Source: CAYRHN01 sp964424115 (lineage in GTDB: Bacteria > Chloroflexota > Anaerolineae > Anaerolineales > Anaerolineaceae). From it: DNA of 64,000 bases. A program made the position numbers and the translations under genes. A model generated the notes under the pieces. That model worked only from the letters and a program-made list of their open reading frames with translations, did no database searches and was not told the origin of the DNA. Each line of letters begins with the position of its first letter. Position 1 is the first letter of the stretch. Where the stretch lies: contig CAYRHN010000012.1 in the NCBI GenBank assembly GCA_964424115.1, positions 1-64,000 on the forward strand, in the 5' to 3' direction. Below are positions 33,176-42,442 of the stretch, one piece after another.

Positions 33176-34420
33176 ATGAGCCAGAACGTAATCCCTGTTC
33201 CTGATAATACCACGATTGTGCTGAAAATGCACGCTGATCTCGCCCTCGAAGGCTGGGACCGTGCCGAGGCGGGCATCATCTGCCGCCGCCGCGACCTCAA
33301 GATTGTCCAACTGGAATCGCAAAAACTGTTCATCTCCTGCCGGGACGACTGTTTTCTGCGCCTGCCCAAGAACGCCGTGGTGATCATCGAGGCGGTGGGC
33401 GGGGATATGACCGTCCGTAACCTGGATCAGACCCTCTCGGTGCGCAATGTGGGCGGCGACCTGCAGGCGCTCGACCTGGCCGGGTTGGAAGTGCAAAAAG
33501 TGGGCGGCGACGCCAGCCTCTATGATATCGCCGGCGCCGTGGCCGTGCGCAAGGTGGGCGGCGACCTGACCGCGTACCGCCTGGGGGCCTCGCTGCGCGC
33601 CGAGTCGGGTGGAGATGCCGAGCTGGTGCGTTTGCCCGGTGATGTTCAGCTGCGCTCCGGCGGGGATATCCTGCTCGGCCTGGAAAAATTCACCGACCAA
33701 CCGGTCTATCTGCATGCCGGCGGCGATATTGAGGTGATTGTTCCCGCTGCAATCAACGCAGCCCTGAACATCTCCAGCGGCGCTGAGGATATCAATATCT
33801 CGGTGGGCGGCAAGGATCACAGCTACGACGACCACACCCTGCGCACTACCCTTGGGCAGGGCGGGGCCGAGATCAGCCTGTTGGCCGGCGGGGATGTGGA
33901 AGTCTCCGACGAGCCGGTGGACGAAAGCGATTACCGCGACGAGTTGGCCGACCTCGAAAGCGAGTGGAAGGACCGCCTGGAAGAGCTGAAAGACGAGCAG
34001 GAGCAGCCCCTGGGCGGCTTCGATACCCTGGATGAGGCCGGCGCGATCTTCCGCGGCGACAGCGAAATGCTCAACCGCGAGATCAACGATCGCGTCAGCC
34101 AGGCCATGCAGCGCGTGGAAGAGGCAATGAAACGCATGAACGAGCGCCTGGCCCAGAAGGGGCCGCGCGTGGTGGTCGCTGCGCATCCCGCGCCGATCCC
34201 GGTTGTTCCGCCTGTTCCTCCCGTGCCGGATGTGCCACCGGCGCCGGAAGCGCCGGGCAATCCTGCTCCCTGGAATCCTCCCGACGCGCAGGCCTTCGCT
34301 GAAGAAGCTGCGCCGGCGGAAGCCAGCGACGAGGAACGACAGATCATCCTGCGCATGCTGCAAGAGAAGAAGATCACCGCCGAGGAAGCTGACGAACTGC
34401 TGCTCGCGCTGGGAAGCTAG
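33176..34420 (+). CDS. DUF4097-like beta-solenoid protein with C-terminal SHOCT-like helix
   Basis: The 414-residue protein has no signal peptide. Residues about 75-240 hold repeated strands with GGD (VGGDMTVRN, VGGDLQALD, VGGDASLYD, VGGDLTAYR, SGGDAELVR, SGGDILLGL, AGGDIEVIV), the pattern of DUF4097-type beta-solenoids. A charged helical segment (about 255-330) and a Pro-rich linker (PVVPPVPPVPDVPPAPEAP) follow. The last 30 residues (EERQIILRMLQEKKITAEEA) form a SHOCT-like helical hairpin. In B. subtilis YvlB-type proteins related modules occur in envelope-stress proteins. Here the gene has a strong promoter and its own terminator. Function is not assigned. Confidence 0.8.
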   Translation: MSQNVIPVPDNTTIVLKMHADLALEGWDRAEAGIICRRRDLKIVQLESQKLFISCRDDCFLRLPKNAVVIIEAVGGDMTVRNLDQTLSVRNVGGDLQALDLAGLEVQKVGGDASLYDIAGAVAVRKVGGDLTAYRLGASLRAESGGDAELVRLPGDVQLRSGGDILLGLEKFTDQPVYLHAGGDIEVIVPAAINAALNISSGAEDINISVGGKDHSYDDHTLRTTLGQGGAEISLLAGGDVEVSDEPVDESDYRDELADLESEWKDRLEELKDEQEQPLGGFDTLDEAGAIFRGDSEMLNREINDRVSQAMQRVEEAMKRMNERLAQKGPRVVVAAHPAPIPVVPPVPPVPDVPPAPEAPGNPAPWNPPDAQAFAEEAAPAEASDEERQIILRMLQEKKITAEEADELLLALGS

Positions 34421-34440
34421 CCAGGATATCAACCCCAGAT

Positions 34441-34478
34441 AAACACAGATAAGGGAAAAGCTTATCTGTGTTTTTTTG
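34441..34478 (+). terminator. Intrinsic terminator after the gene at 33176
   Basis: AAACACAGATAAG (34441-34453) pairs perfectly with CTTATCTGTGTTT (34461-34473) around a 7-nt loop, followed by five more T. The stem has the same ATCTGTGTT word as the dispersed intergenic repeat. Confidence 0.88.
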
Positions 34479-34560
34479 TTCCAGAGTTCTCCAATAGACG
34501 CCGTGCGGCCTGGCGTTCAATCCGTCAGATCCGGGTTAAGAAGATTTTTACGTGGTAAGG

Positions 34561-34566
34561 TATAAT
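34561..34566 (+). promoter_or_regulatory. -10 box 8 nt before the ATG of the M14 peptidase
   Basis: TATAAT is followed by only CTTTGCAA before the ATG at 34575. No Shine-Dalgarno sequence is present. The transcript would start at or next to the ATG, that is, be leaderless. Confidence 0.55.
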
Positions 34567-34574
34567 CTTTGCAA

Positions 34575-36434
34575 ATGCACCGGTTCCCGCGCATCCTTTC
34601 CCTCTTGCTCACCCTGGCCCTCCTGGCGGCTCTGCCGGGAGGTGTCTCCTCCCAGGCGCTCCAGCCCGAGCCCTATCCCTTCTCCGACCGCTATCCGGCC
34701 GAGGTGCTGGTAAAAGACCCCGCCGCCTGGCGAATCTTGCGCGAGCTGGATATCGACATGGAAGGCCTGCGTTCGGCCGACGGCAGCCCGCTGGGAGCGG
34801 AGTTCCAGCCGGTCTATGTCACCGTGTACGTCAACCCGGATGAAGCCGCCGCGCTGCTCTCTGCCGGGCTGGAGGCCGTGCCGGTGCCTAACCAGGGCCT
34901 GCGCGCGCGCATCCTGGATTCCGTGGGCATTTTCCAGCCTTCCGGCTGGCCAACCTACGCGCAGGTGCAGGCCCGCCTGGAGGCCATACACAGCGCCTAT
35001 CCCGCCATCACAGAACTGGTTTCGATCGGCAAGTCGGTCCAGAACCGGGATATCTGGTGCCTGGAGATCAGCGACAATCCCGCGCTGGAGGAGGACGAAC
35101 CGGAGGTGAAATTCTCCTCCAGCATCCACGGCGACGAGACGACCGGCATGGAAATGACCCTGCGCCTGGCCGAGTACCTGACCGCCAAATATCCGACCGA
35201 AACAGTGGTCTCTAATATGGTGGATGGAATGGAGATCTGGCTCTGCCCGCTGCACAACCCGGACGGGTATGTGGGGGTCTCGCGTTTCAACAGCCATGGG
35301 GTGGATCTCAATCGAGACTTTCCGGAGAATTCGTTGGGCAATGTGAACACCAGCACCGGGATGGAACCGGAGAATGTCGCCTTCTGGAACTTCGCGAACG
35401 CGCACAGCTTTGTGATGGGCGCCAATTACCACGGCGGGGTGCAGGTGGCCAACTATCCATGGGACGCAGACTACGGCGCCGAGCCGGATGCGTGTATCGA
35501 AGCGCCGGACGACGCTCTTTTTTATTCGTATAGCCGTGTGTATGCGCTGCTTGACCCCGACCTGCCGGCCGGCGGGTTTACCAACGGCGTGACCCTCGGC
35601 TGCGATTGGTATCCGGTGCAATACGGCATGCAGGACTGGTCCTACGCTTATTACGGCGAGCACCATATCACCCTCGAGATCTCGAACACGAAGGCGCCTG
35701 CCTATACAAGCATGGACACCTACTGGAACAACAATCGCGAGGCCATGCTGACCTGGCTCCAGCTTTCCCTGCGTGGGGCGCGCGGGCTGGTGACCGATGC
35801 AGTCTCCGGCGCGCCGCTGGCCGCCACGATCACCCTGGTCAATGCCAGTGGGGCGGCGGTCCCCACCGACCCGCAGGTGGGCGATTACCACCGCCTGCTG
35901 CTGCCCGGCACCTATATGCTGCGGGCTGCTGCGGAAGGCTACCAGTCCCAGGTTGCCACCGTGACGGTCGGCATCGGTCCGGCGGCAGTGCAGGATTTTG
36001 CCCTGCTGCGCCTGGCAGATGTGTCGCTGACCAAGACCGACGGGTTGGAAACGGCCTTCCCCGGCCAGAGCCTGGTCTATACCATGACGCTCTCCAATGG
36101 GGGTCCCTGGACGGTGAGCAGCGCGGAGCTATCTGACCCGCTGCCGGCTGAACTGGAAGGCGCCTCGTGGACCTGCATAATTTCGCCGGGCGGGGCCTGT
36201 TCTGCGCCCGCGGGCAGCGGGTCGCCCGCTTTGCAAGTGGACCTGCCTTCCGGCGCGGTTGCCACGCTGACGGTCACGGCTGCGCTCAGCCTCTCGGCCT
36301 CTGGCGCGCTGGAGAACACGGCCTTTGTCAGCCTGCCAGCGGGTTATGCCGATGAGACGCCGGGCGACCACCAGGCAGCCGACCAGACCGCCGTGCTGGC
36401 CTATTCCTATTACCTGCCGGCGGCGCTGCGGTGA
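34575..36434 (+). CDS. Secreted M14 zinc carboxypeptidase
   Basis: The 619-residue protein starts at the ATG at 34575 and has a signal peptide (LLLTLALLAALPGGVSS). Residues about 35-115 look like a propeptide. The peptidase domain (120-400) has the zinc ligands H185 and E188 (IHGDE) and H286 (NYHGG), the substrate-binding NRDFP with R247, and the catalytic E368 (ITLEIS). After it come a carboxypeptidase regulatory-like Ig module (about 402-475) and a DUF11-like module (about 480-610). The C terminus YYLPAALR has the same LPxxxR form as the paralogs at 815 and 6018. The next gene overlaps by 4 bp. Exported digestion of proteins or peptides is likely. Confidence 0.92.
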   Translation: MHRFPRILSLLLTLALLAALPGGVSSQALQPEPYPFSDRYPAEVLVKDPAAWRILRELDIDMEGLRSADGSPLGAEFQPVYVTVYVNPDEAAALLSAGLEAVPVPNQGLRARILDSVGIFQPSGWPTYAQVQARLEAIHSAYPAITELVSIGKSVQNRDIWCLEISDNPALEEDEPEVKFSSSIHGDETTGMEMTLRLAEYLTAKYPTETVVSNMVDGMEIWLCPLHNPDGYVGVSRFNSHGVDLNRDFPENSLGNVNTSTGMEPENVAFWNFANAHSFVMGANYHGGVQVANYPWDADYGAEPDACIEAPDDALFYSYSRVYALLDPDLPAGGFTNGVTLGCDWYPVQYGMQDWSYAYYGEHHITLEISNTKAPAYTSMDTYWNNNREAMLTWLQLSLRGARGLVTDAVSGAPLAATITLVNASGAAVPTDPQVGDYHRLLLPGTYMLRAAAEGYQSQVATVTVGIGPAAVQDFALLRLADVSLTKTDGLETAFPGQSLVYTMTLSNGGPWTVSSAELSDPLPAELEGASWTCIISPGGACSAPAGSGSPALQVDLPSGAVATLTVTAALSLSASGALENTAFVSLPAGYADETPGDHQAADQTAVLAYSYYLPAALR

Positions 36435-37054
36435 GACGTCTGCGCTACTTCGCCGGGATCCTGCTCTTCCTGGCCGGGGCAGCCCTGCTGGCCTGGACGG
36501 TGCTGCCCGAGCCGCAGGCCACCCGCCAGGTGACCATCGGCGGGCTGCCGCAGGATGCTGCGCAAACCCCCGGCCTGTGGTGGGAACGCCGGGTGGTGAC
36601 GGTCAGTTATCCGGCTGTGCTGCGCAAGGGCGAGACGGCCGCGCTGCGCCTGGATGCCGCCCCAGCCGGCGAGGTGGCAGGCGCTGCCCTGCCCTTCGAG
36701 CAGTACGCCGTCTGGGCAGAGGCTGCTCCCGATCTGCCGATCCTCGTTGCGCCGGAAGGGACGCTCAGCCAGGCCTGGACGGAGGGGGAGAGCCTGGATT
36801 TTGCCTGGCAGATGCGCGGATACGCGCCGGGAAAGTACGATGGGCGGGTGTGGCTGTCGCTGCGCCTCATTCCGCGTGACGGCTCGCAGGAAACGGTCTA
36901 TCCGCTGCTGGCGGTGCCGGTGGAATTTGAGGTGGTCTCTTTATGGGGAATCGATGTGTCCTCCCTGCGCTGGATCGCCGCCCTGCTGGGGGCTGCGAGC
37001 CTGGCACTGGTCTTCTGGCGGGGGAGGAAGAAAGTCCCGCCCGCAATCCGATAA
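36431..37054 (+). CDS. Membrane-anchored protein of unknown function
   Basis: The 207-residue protein begins at a GTG that overlaps the M14 peptidase stop (GTGA), so the genes are coupled. It has one N-terminal hydrophobic segment (GILLFLAGAALLAWTVL) and one C-terminal segment (WIAALLGAASLALVFW) followed by a basic tail, with about 150 residues outside the membrane between them. No family is recognised. It could be a partner of the peptidase. It has no LPxxxR end. Confidence 0.75.
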   Translation: MRRLRYFAGILLFLAGAALLAWTVLPEPQATRQVTIGGLPQDAAQTPGLWWERRVVTVSYPAVLRKGETAALRLDAAPAGEVAGAALPFEQYAVWAEAAPDLPILVAPEGTLSQAWTEGESLDFAWQMRGYAPGKYDGRVWLSLRLIPRDGSQETVYPLLAVPVEFEVVSLWGIDVSSLRWIAALLGAASLALVFWRGRKKVPPAIR

Positions 37055-37091
37055 ACGGGCTACGGTGCAAATTGCGGGGTGTGCTCATTAG

Positions 37092-37108
37092 CCTTTATCT
37101 GTGGTTAA
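37092..37108. repeat. Fragment of the CTGTGGTTA intergenic repeat
   Basis: CTTTATCTGTGGTTAAAA matches the right arm of the repeat at 29137-29180. It lies in the gap before the leaderless gene at 37194. Confidence 0.5.
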
Positions 37109-37180
37109 AATCTCCTCGTCTGCTAACAATTCCCAATGATTCCCCGCTTTCACGATGCCTGTTCCCGAAAGCGCTTATTG

Positions 37181-37186
37181 TATAAT
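37181..37186 (+). promoter_or_regulatory. -10 box 7 nt before the ATG at 37194
   Basis: TATAAT is separated from the ATG by AAACAAA, with no ribosome binding site. The mRNA is therefore probably leaderless. No -35 is clear. Confidence 0.55.
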
Positions 37187-37193
37187 AAACAAA

Positions 37194-40145
37194 ATGCCCC
37201 TTTTTAACCTCACCCCGGCGGCCATTGCGAATCTAAACCAGTTCCTGCTGTGTTTCTTCGTCCTTGTTTACCTGGTCTGGCGCTGGTTTCGCGTGCGCAC
37301 CCGCGGGGCGCACCAATTGGAACTGTGGCTGCTGCTGCTCATTTTCCTGACGACAGTCTTTTCACTGCTGCTCTTCCTGGATGCCTCCTTGCGGCCGATG
37401 GAAAGCCTGCTGGCTGCGATCGCCCAACCGCCCACCCAGGCCCTGCTGATGCTGGCGCTGGTACAGTTCTCCTACCATTTTCCCCGCCCGGAACCCGGCC
37501 AGCGCGTGGAACGGCAGATCCTCCTCGGCCTGGGGCTGGTCTATGCCGTATTTGAGATCGCCCTGGCAGCCTGGTGCTACGGCATGCTGGCCGGCGGGAC
37601 GGTCGAGCGGCGCGAGACCGTCCTCAGGGCCATCCCGGTGGCCTTCATCTTGTGGGTGGTGGTGCTCTTCGTGCGCGGCGCGTTCCGCAACTGGCATGAT
37701 TCCAGTATGCGCCGCTTCACCTGGATCTTCCTCATTCCGTTCCTGATGACCATCGTCAATTTGCTGCGCAACTTCAACCTGGTCAGCGAACCGGCTTACC
37801 AGAGCGCCATCTCTGTCGGGACCCTCATTACCCTTTTCCTTTTTATTCTCAATTACCTCAATTCCCAGCCGGTCAATACCCCCTTGATGGTCAAGGCAGC
37901 GGGGGCCATGCTGACCGCCAGCCTGGCGGTGACCGGCACCCTGCCCTGGCTGCTTGCCCCGGCCTATGCCGCGCGCTATTTCCCCGCCATCTCCGACCAC
38001 CGCACGCTGCTCTTCACCCCCAATACCCAGGGGGGCTACGATATTCGCGAAACGGAATTCCATTTCGACAGCGACCTGGGCGAAAAGTGGATCCATCCCT
38101 ACGAGGAGTGGACCGATTCGCAGCCTTCGGCGGCCTTTGATTTTCCCTTCTACGGCCAGACGGCCTCGCGCATTTATATTTCCAATTGCGGGGCGCTGGG
38201 GGTGGGCAATCCGCTCGATCACCACAATTTCCCGGCTGGTTTCACCAACAGCCCGGCCATTTTCCCCTTGTTAGTGGACCTTTCGCCCAATGACAACCCC
38301 AAGGGGGGCATTTACGTCCGCCAGGAAGCGGATCTTCTGCTGGTCACCTATTCTCACCTGGTTGCCTATTACCACCCCGACCTGGAATACACCTTCCAGG
38401 TCGCATTGCATGCCGATGGGAGTTTCGAGCTGACCTACAACGGCCTGCCGCAGCTTCAATATTATCCTAACGACCACCCGGAAGCTACCGGCTGGGTGAT
38501 CGGCGCCAAGCCTGCCCTGGCCCCCGCTGACAGTCTGGACCTCAGCCGCCTGCCGCTTTCCAGCGGGGTGGAGGGCGCGCTGCAGAATGAATACGGATCC
38601 TTCCGCGGCTACTTGCATGCCTTTCTGCTGCCGTTGGCCTATGCCACCCTGATCAGCGCCCTGTTCTTCGTTATCCTGCTGCCTCTGGCCATCTATTTCG
38701 GCCTCGGGCGCCCGCTTGCCAGGCTGCTGCGTGGCGTGCAGCGCTTCAATGAGGGCGACTGGAGGACCCGCGTACCGGTGGCCTTCAATGACGAGGTCGG
38801 CTACCTGACCGAATCCTTCAACCGCATGGGCGATGAACTGCACGGGATGATCCGCACCCTTGAGGAGCGGGTGGAGGAACGCACCAAAGAATTGCAGGAA
38901 TCCGAACAGCATTACCGCGACCTGTTCGAGATGGAATCGGACGCCATCTTCATCATCCGCAACGCCGATGGGCGCATCCTGGAGGCCAACCAGGCAGCCG
39001 AGACTCTTTACGGCTACACCCGCGAGGAGCTGGTACAGTTGTGCAATACAGATGTTTCGGCGGAGCCGGAGGACACCCGCAAAGCAACTCATTCCCCCGC
39101 CGAGACCTCCCAGATCATCCACATTCCCTTGCGCTGGCACCGCAAGAAGGACGGCACGGTCTTTCCGATCGAGATCACGGCGCGCTTCTTTGCCTTCCAC
39201 GGCGAGTCGGTGCATATTGCCGCCATCCGCGATATCTCCGCCCGCATCCAGGCCGAGGAATCGCGCCGCCGCATTGAGCTGCGGTACCACTCGCTCTTTG
39301 AGCAGACCCACGACGCGGTCTTCATCATGGATCTGGAAGGCCGCCTGTTGGAGACCAACCGGCGCGCCGCTGAACTGCTGGGCTACCCGGGCGAGGAGTT
39401 GGCCCGCCTGACCATCCGCGATATTTCAGCCGAGGTGGAGCAAAGCCAGGATATGTTTACCCGCGTGCGGAACGGTGAGCATGTCCCGGTGTATGAGCGG
39501 CGCTTCCTGCGCAAGGACGGCAGCCAGGTGCCGGTGGAGATCCACCTGGAACTGGTGCGCGACGAGGAGGGGCATCCGCAGCACATGCAGAGCGTGGCGC
39601 GCGATATCACCCTGCGCAAACAGACCGAGGCCGAGCTGGAGCGCCTGGCCATCACCGATCCATTGACCGGCATGTATAACCGCCGCCATTTCTTCAACGA
39701 GGCTGAGAAGCTCTTCATGCGCTCCAACCACCCGCCCTTTGCGCTTTCGGCGATGATGCTGGATATCGACCGCTTCAAGCTGATCAACGACACCTACGGC
39801 CACCAGGTGGGGGACGTGGTGTTGAAGGAGGTGGCGCGCCGCATGGAGGAATCCATGCGCCCCACCGATCTGCTGGCGCGCACCGGCGGCGAGGAATTCC
39901 TGGTGCTGCTGCCGCGCACCACCCTGAACGATGCGCGCGAGATCGCCCGCCGCCTGACCGAGACCATCCGCCGGCCGGTCTCGCTGGGCGGGTTGGATGT
40001 TTCCGTGTCGATCAGTGTGGGGATCGCCGGGCTGCATGCGGGGGTGGAGAGCCTGGACGAGCTGCTGCGCCGCGCCGACCAGGCCATGTACGCCGCCAAG
40101 ACCACTGGCGGTGACCGCTGGGTGGTCTGGCAGAACGCGCAATAA
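37194..40145 (+). CDS. Membrane sensor diguanylate cyclase with PAS domains
   Basis: The 983-residue protein has a first hydrophobic block (about eight segments, residues 12-265), then an extracytoplasmic domain (about 265-475) that resembles nidogen-type modules (FDFPFYGQTASRIYISNCG), another membrane segment, a HAMP linker (RPLARLLRGVQRFNEGDWRT), two PAS domains (about 560-680 and 690-810) and a C-terminal GGDEF domain. The active site is GGEEF, and RPTD five residues upstream is an intact inhibitory I-site. It should make c-di-GMP in response to external signals. The upstream start at 37155 is rejected because the ATG at 37194 sits right after a -10 box. Confidence 0.9.
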   Translation: MPLFNLTPAAIANLNQFLLCFFVLVYLVWRWFRVRTRGAHQLELWLLLLIFLTTVFSLLLFLDASLRPMESLLAAIAQPPTQALLMLALVQFSYHFPRPEPGQRVERQILLGLGLVYAVFEIALAAWCYGMLAGGTVERRETVLRAIPVAFILWVVVLFVRGAFRNWHDSSMRRFTWIFLIPFLMTIVNLLRNFNLVSEPAYQSAISVGTLITLFLFILNYLNSQPVNTPLMVKAAGAMLTASLAVTGTLPWLLAPAYAARYFPAISDHRTLLFTPNTQGGYDIRETEFHFDSDLGEKWIHPYEEWTDSQPSAAFDFPFYGQTASRIYISNCGALGVGNPLDHHNFPAGFTNSPAIFPLLVDLSPNDNPKGGIYVRQEADLLLVTYSHLVAYYHPDLEYTFQVALHADGSFELTYNGLPQLQYYPNDHPEATGWVIGAKPALAPADSLDLSRLPLSSGVEGALQNEYGSFRGYLHAFLLPLAYATLISALFFVILLPLAIYFGLGRPLARLLRGVQRFNEGDWRTRVPVAFNDEVGYLTESFNRMGDELHGMIRTLEERVEERTKELQESEQHYRDLFEMESDAIFIIRNADGRILEANQAAETLYGYTREELVQLCNTDVSAEPEDTRKATHSPAETSQIIHIPLRWHRKKDGTVFPIEITARFFAFHGESVHIAAIRDISARIQAEESRRRIELRYHSLFEQTHDAVFIMDLEGRLLETNRRAAELLGYPGEELARLTIRDISAEVEQSQDMFTRVRNGEHVPVYERRFLRKDGSQVPVEIHLELVRDEEGHPQHMQSVARDITLRKQTEAELERLAITDPLTGMYNRRHFFNEAEKLFMRSNHPPFALSAMMLDIDRFKLINDTYGHQVGDVVLKEVARRMEESMRPTDLLARTGGEEFLVLLPRTTLNDAREIARRLTETIRRPVSLGGLDVSVSISVGIAGLHAGVESLDELLRRADQAMYAAKTTGGDRWVVWQNAQ

Positions 40146-40257
40146 TTTGTAACCCATAATTGGTGATAAAAAATTTGCATCTCTTCTAGGGATGCTATGA
40201 TACAATTTAATCGGTTTATACTGTCCTCCATCCCTGTAAGCTGAAGGAGTGCGAGAT

Positions 40258-40614
40258 ATGCTCAATGACTGGCTGTATATCGGAATTTTTGTCCTGATCT
40301 GCCTGTTCATCCCGGCTGTGGCAATCTTCATGGCCTGGCTGCTGGCGCCCAGGAAGCCCAACGCGATCAAGCAGACCACTTACGAGTGCGGCATCGAGAC
40401 AGTTGGCGAGGCCTGGGTGCGCTTCAAGCCGCAGTATTACATCTACGCCCTGGTCTTCCTGGTCTTCGATGTCGAAGCGGTCCTGCTTTATCCCTGGGCG
40501 CTGGCTTTCAACGTGATGGAATGGTACATGGTGCTGGAAGCCGTGCTGTTCATTGCCATCCTGTTGGGCGGCCTGGTCTATGTCTGGCGCAAGGGCGCGC
40601 TGGAATGGTCGTAG
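40258..40614 (+). CDS. nuoA: NADH-quinone oxidoreductase subunit A
   Basis: I use the ATG at 40258 (AAGGAG 8 nt upstream); the GTG at 40249 lies inside that ribosome site. The 118-residue protein has three membrane segments and the conserved motifs TTYECGIE and YYIYALVFLVFDVEAVLLYPW. NuoA belongs to the heel of complex I, next to NuoH and J. Normally nuoB-C-D follow; here nuoH follows directly. A TGATACAAT (40198-40206) may be the promoter. Confidence 0.95.
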   Translation: MLNDWLYIGIFVLICLFIPAVAIFMAWLLAPRKPNAIKQTTYECGIETVGEAWVRFKPQYYIYALVFLVFDVEAVLLYPWALAFNVMEWYMVLEAVLFIAILLGGLVYVWRKGALEWS

Positions 40615-40630
40615 GGATGAGGAGGCCGGC

Positions 40631-41878
40631 ATGAATTTCCTTCAAGATCCATTTGGCGTGATCGTAACCTGGTTCCTCGGGCTGCTGCACAGCTGGGGCT
40701 GGGCCGATTGGCTGGTGCAGGCGGTCGGCTACCTGCTGGGGGCCATTATCCTGGCCGCCGGAGCGATGTTCTTCTGCCTGGTGTTGATCTGGGCCGAGCG
40801 CAAGATCGGCGGGCGTATCCAGGACCGTCTGGGGCCTAACCGGGTCGGGCCGTTTGGCATCATCCAGCCGGTGGCGGATATGCTCAAGATCTTCACCAAG
40901 GAGCATATCACCCCCAACGGCGTGGATAAGATCCCCTACAACCTTTCGCCCATCCTGGCGGTGGGGGCGGTGCTGATGATCTGGGGCGTCATCCCCTACA
41001 CGGTCACCATGTACGGCGCCAACCTGAGCGTCGGCATCCTGTATATCGTGGCGGTCGGCGGGCTGGGCGAACTGGGCATCATCATGGGCGGTTGGGGCTC
41101 CAACAACAAGTTCTCGCTGCTGGGCGCTTTCCGCGCCGTGGCCCTGCTCATTTCCTACGAAATTCCCCTGGTGGTCTCGCTGATCGTGCCGGTCATGTTG
41201 AGCGGCTCGATGGGCGTGGCGGACATCGTTGGCGCGCAGAGCGGGATGTGGTACATCGTCCTGGCGCCGGTTCCGGCCCTGCTCTTCTACATTGCTTCGA
41301 TCGCCGAGAACGGGCGCGCGCCCTTTGACCTGATCGAGGCCGACTCGGAGATCGTGGCGGGCTTCAATACCGAGTATTCTGGCTTGAAGTTCGGCATGTT
41401 CTTTGTCGGCGACTTCCTGCACACCTTCACCATTGCCATGCTCTTCTCCACCCTCTTCCTGGGCGGCTGGTGGGGGCCGGGTGCCGATACCATCCCGATC
41501 CTCGGCTTCATTTACTTGCTGATCAAGACCAGCATTGTTTATTTCATCAGCCTGCTGATCCGCTTCAGCCTGCCGCGTTTCCGCATCGACCAGATGATGA
41601 ACCTGAACTGGAAGGTGCTCACCCCGCTGGCGCTGGTGATGGTGGCGCTCACCGCGCTGGTGGATAAGGCCGTCCAGACCTGGGGCGGCGACAACTTGCT
41701 GCTGCGCATCGGCGCGCTGGTGGTGGCGAACGGGCTGGCCCTGGCGGTCACCATCTGGCTGGTGGACCGGCTGAGCAAGCGCCGTCCGCGCCCGGTGGTG
41801 GCGCCCAATCCGCGCCCGCTGGCCCGCCCGCCGCAGGCACCCGAGCCGGCCCCGGCTGTTGAACAGAGCAAAGGCTAA
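40631..41878 (+). CDS. nuoH: NADH-quinone oxidoreductase subunit H
   Basis: From the ATG at 40631 (GAGGAGG upstream) the protein has 415 residues and eight or nine membrane segments. The loop GRIQDRLGPNRVGPFGIIQP and the quinone-site segment AENGRAPFDLIEADSEIVAGF are conserved. NuoH joins the membrane arm to the peripheral arm. The C terminus has a 40-residue Pro/Arg-rich extension (RPVVAPNPRPLARPPQAPEP), which is not typical. Confidence 0.96.
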   Translation: MNFLQDPFGVIVTWFLGLLHSWGWADWLVQAVGYLLGAIILAAGAMFFCLVLIWAERKIGGRIQDRLGPNRVGPFGIIQPVADMLKIFTKEHITPNGVDKIPYNLSPILAVGAVLMIWGVIPYTVTMYGANLSVGILYIVAVGGLGELGIIMGGWGSNNKFSLLGAFRAVALLISYEIPLVVSLIVPVMLSGSMGVADIVGAQSGMWYIVLAPVPALLFYIASIAENGRAPFDLIEADSEIVAGFNTEYSGLKFGMFFVGDFLHTFTIAMLFSTLFLGGWWGPGADTIPILGFIYLLIKTSIVYFISLLIRFSLPRFRIDQMMNLNWKVLTPLALVMVALTALVDKAVQTWGGDNLLLRIGALVVANGLALAVTIWLVDRLSKRRPRPVVAPNPRPLARPPQAPEPAPAVEQSKG

Positions 41879-41890
41879 GGAGGGACCCCA

Positions 41891-42442
41891 ATGACCTTTA
41901 TGCAGATCCTCTTCTTGATCGTGGCTGCGGTGACCATCTTCTCCGCGTTTTATGTGGTCACCGCCCGCAAATTGATGCACGCTGCGCTGTGGCTGGTGCT
42001 GACCCTGCTGGGCGTGGCGGTCACCTTTGCCATGCTGGAGGCCAGCTTCTTCGCCATCGTGCAGGTGCTGGTCTATGTGGGCGCCATCGCCATCCTGATC
42101 ATCTTTGCGGTGATGATGACCCGCCAGGTGATGCGCAGCGACCCGCGCCGGCTGAACAAGGGCTGGTGGTTGTCCGGCCTGCTGGTGCTTGGCCTGCTGG
42201 CGGCGATCGTCTTCGTTCTCTCCACCTGGGATGTCTTCCTGCTGCGCATGCCGGAGGCCAGCCCTGCGGTGGACCTGATGACCAAATTCGGCATGGCATT
42301 GGTGGACGCGCAGCAGTACGCCGTCCCGTTTGAGCTGGCCTCGGTGCTGCTGCTGGCGGCGCTGGTGGGCGGCATCTACGCGGCCTACGACCGCAGCAAG
42401 CCCGCCCGCGAACCCGCGGAGGAAGGAGGGCAGAAGGCATGA
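41891..42442 (+). CDS. nuoJ: NADH-quinone oxidoreductase subunit J
   Basis: The 183-residue protein has five membrane segments. TM3 (QVLVYVGAIAILIIFAVMM) carries the pi-bulge region typical of NuoJ. nuoI is missing between nuoH and nuoJ. The stop overlaps the nuoK start by 4 bp (ATGA). Confidence 0.94.
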   Translation: MTFMQILFLIVAAVTIFSAFYVVTARKLMHAALWLVLTLLGVAVTFAMLEASFFAIVQVLVYVGAIAILIIFAVMMTRQVMRSDPRRLNKGWWLSGLLVLGLLAAIVFVLSTWDVFLLRMPEASPAVDLMTKFGMALVDAQQYAVPFELASVLLLAALVGGIYAAYDRSKPAREPAEEGGQKA

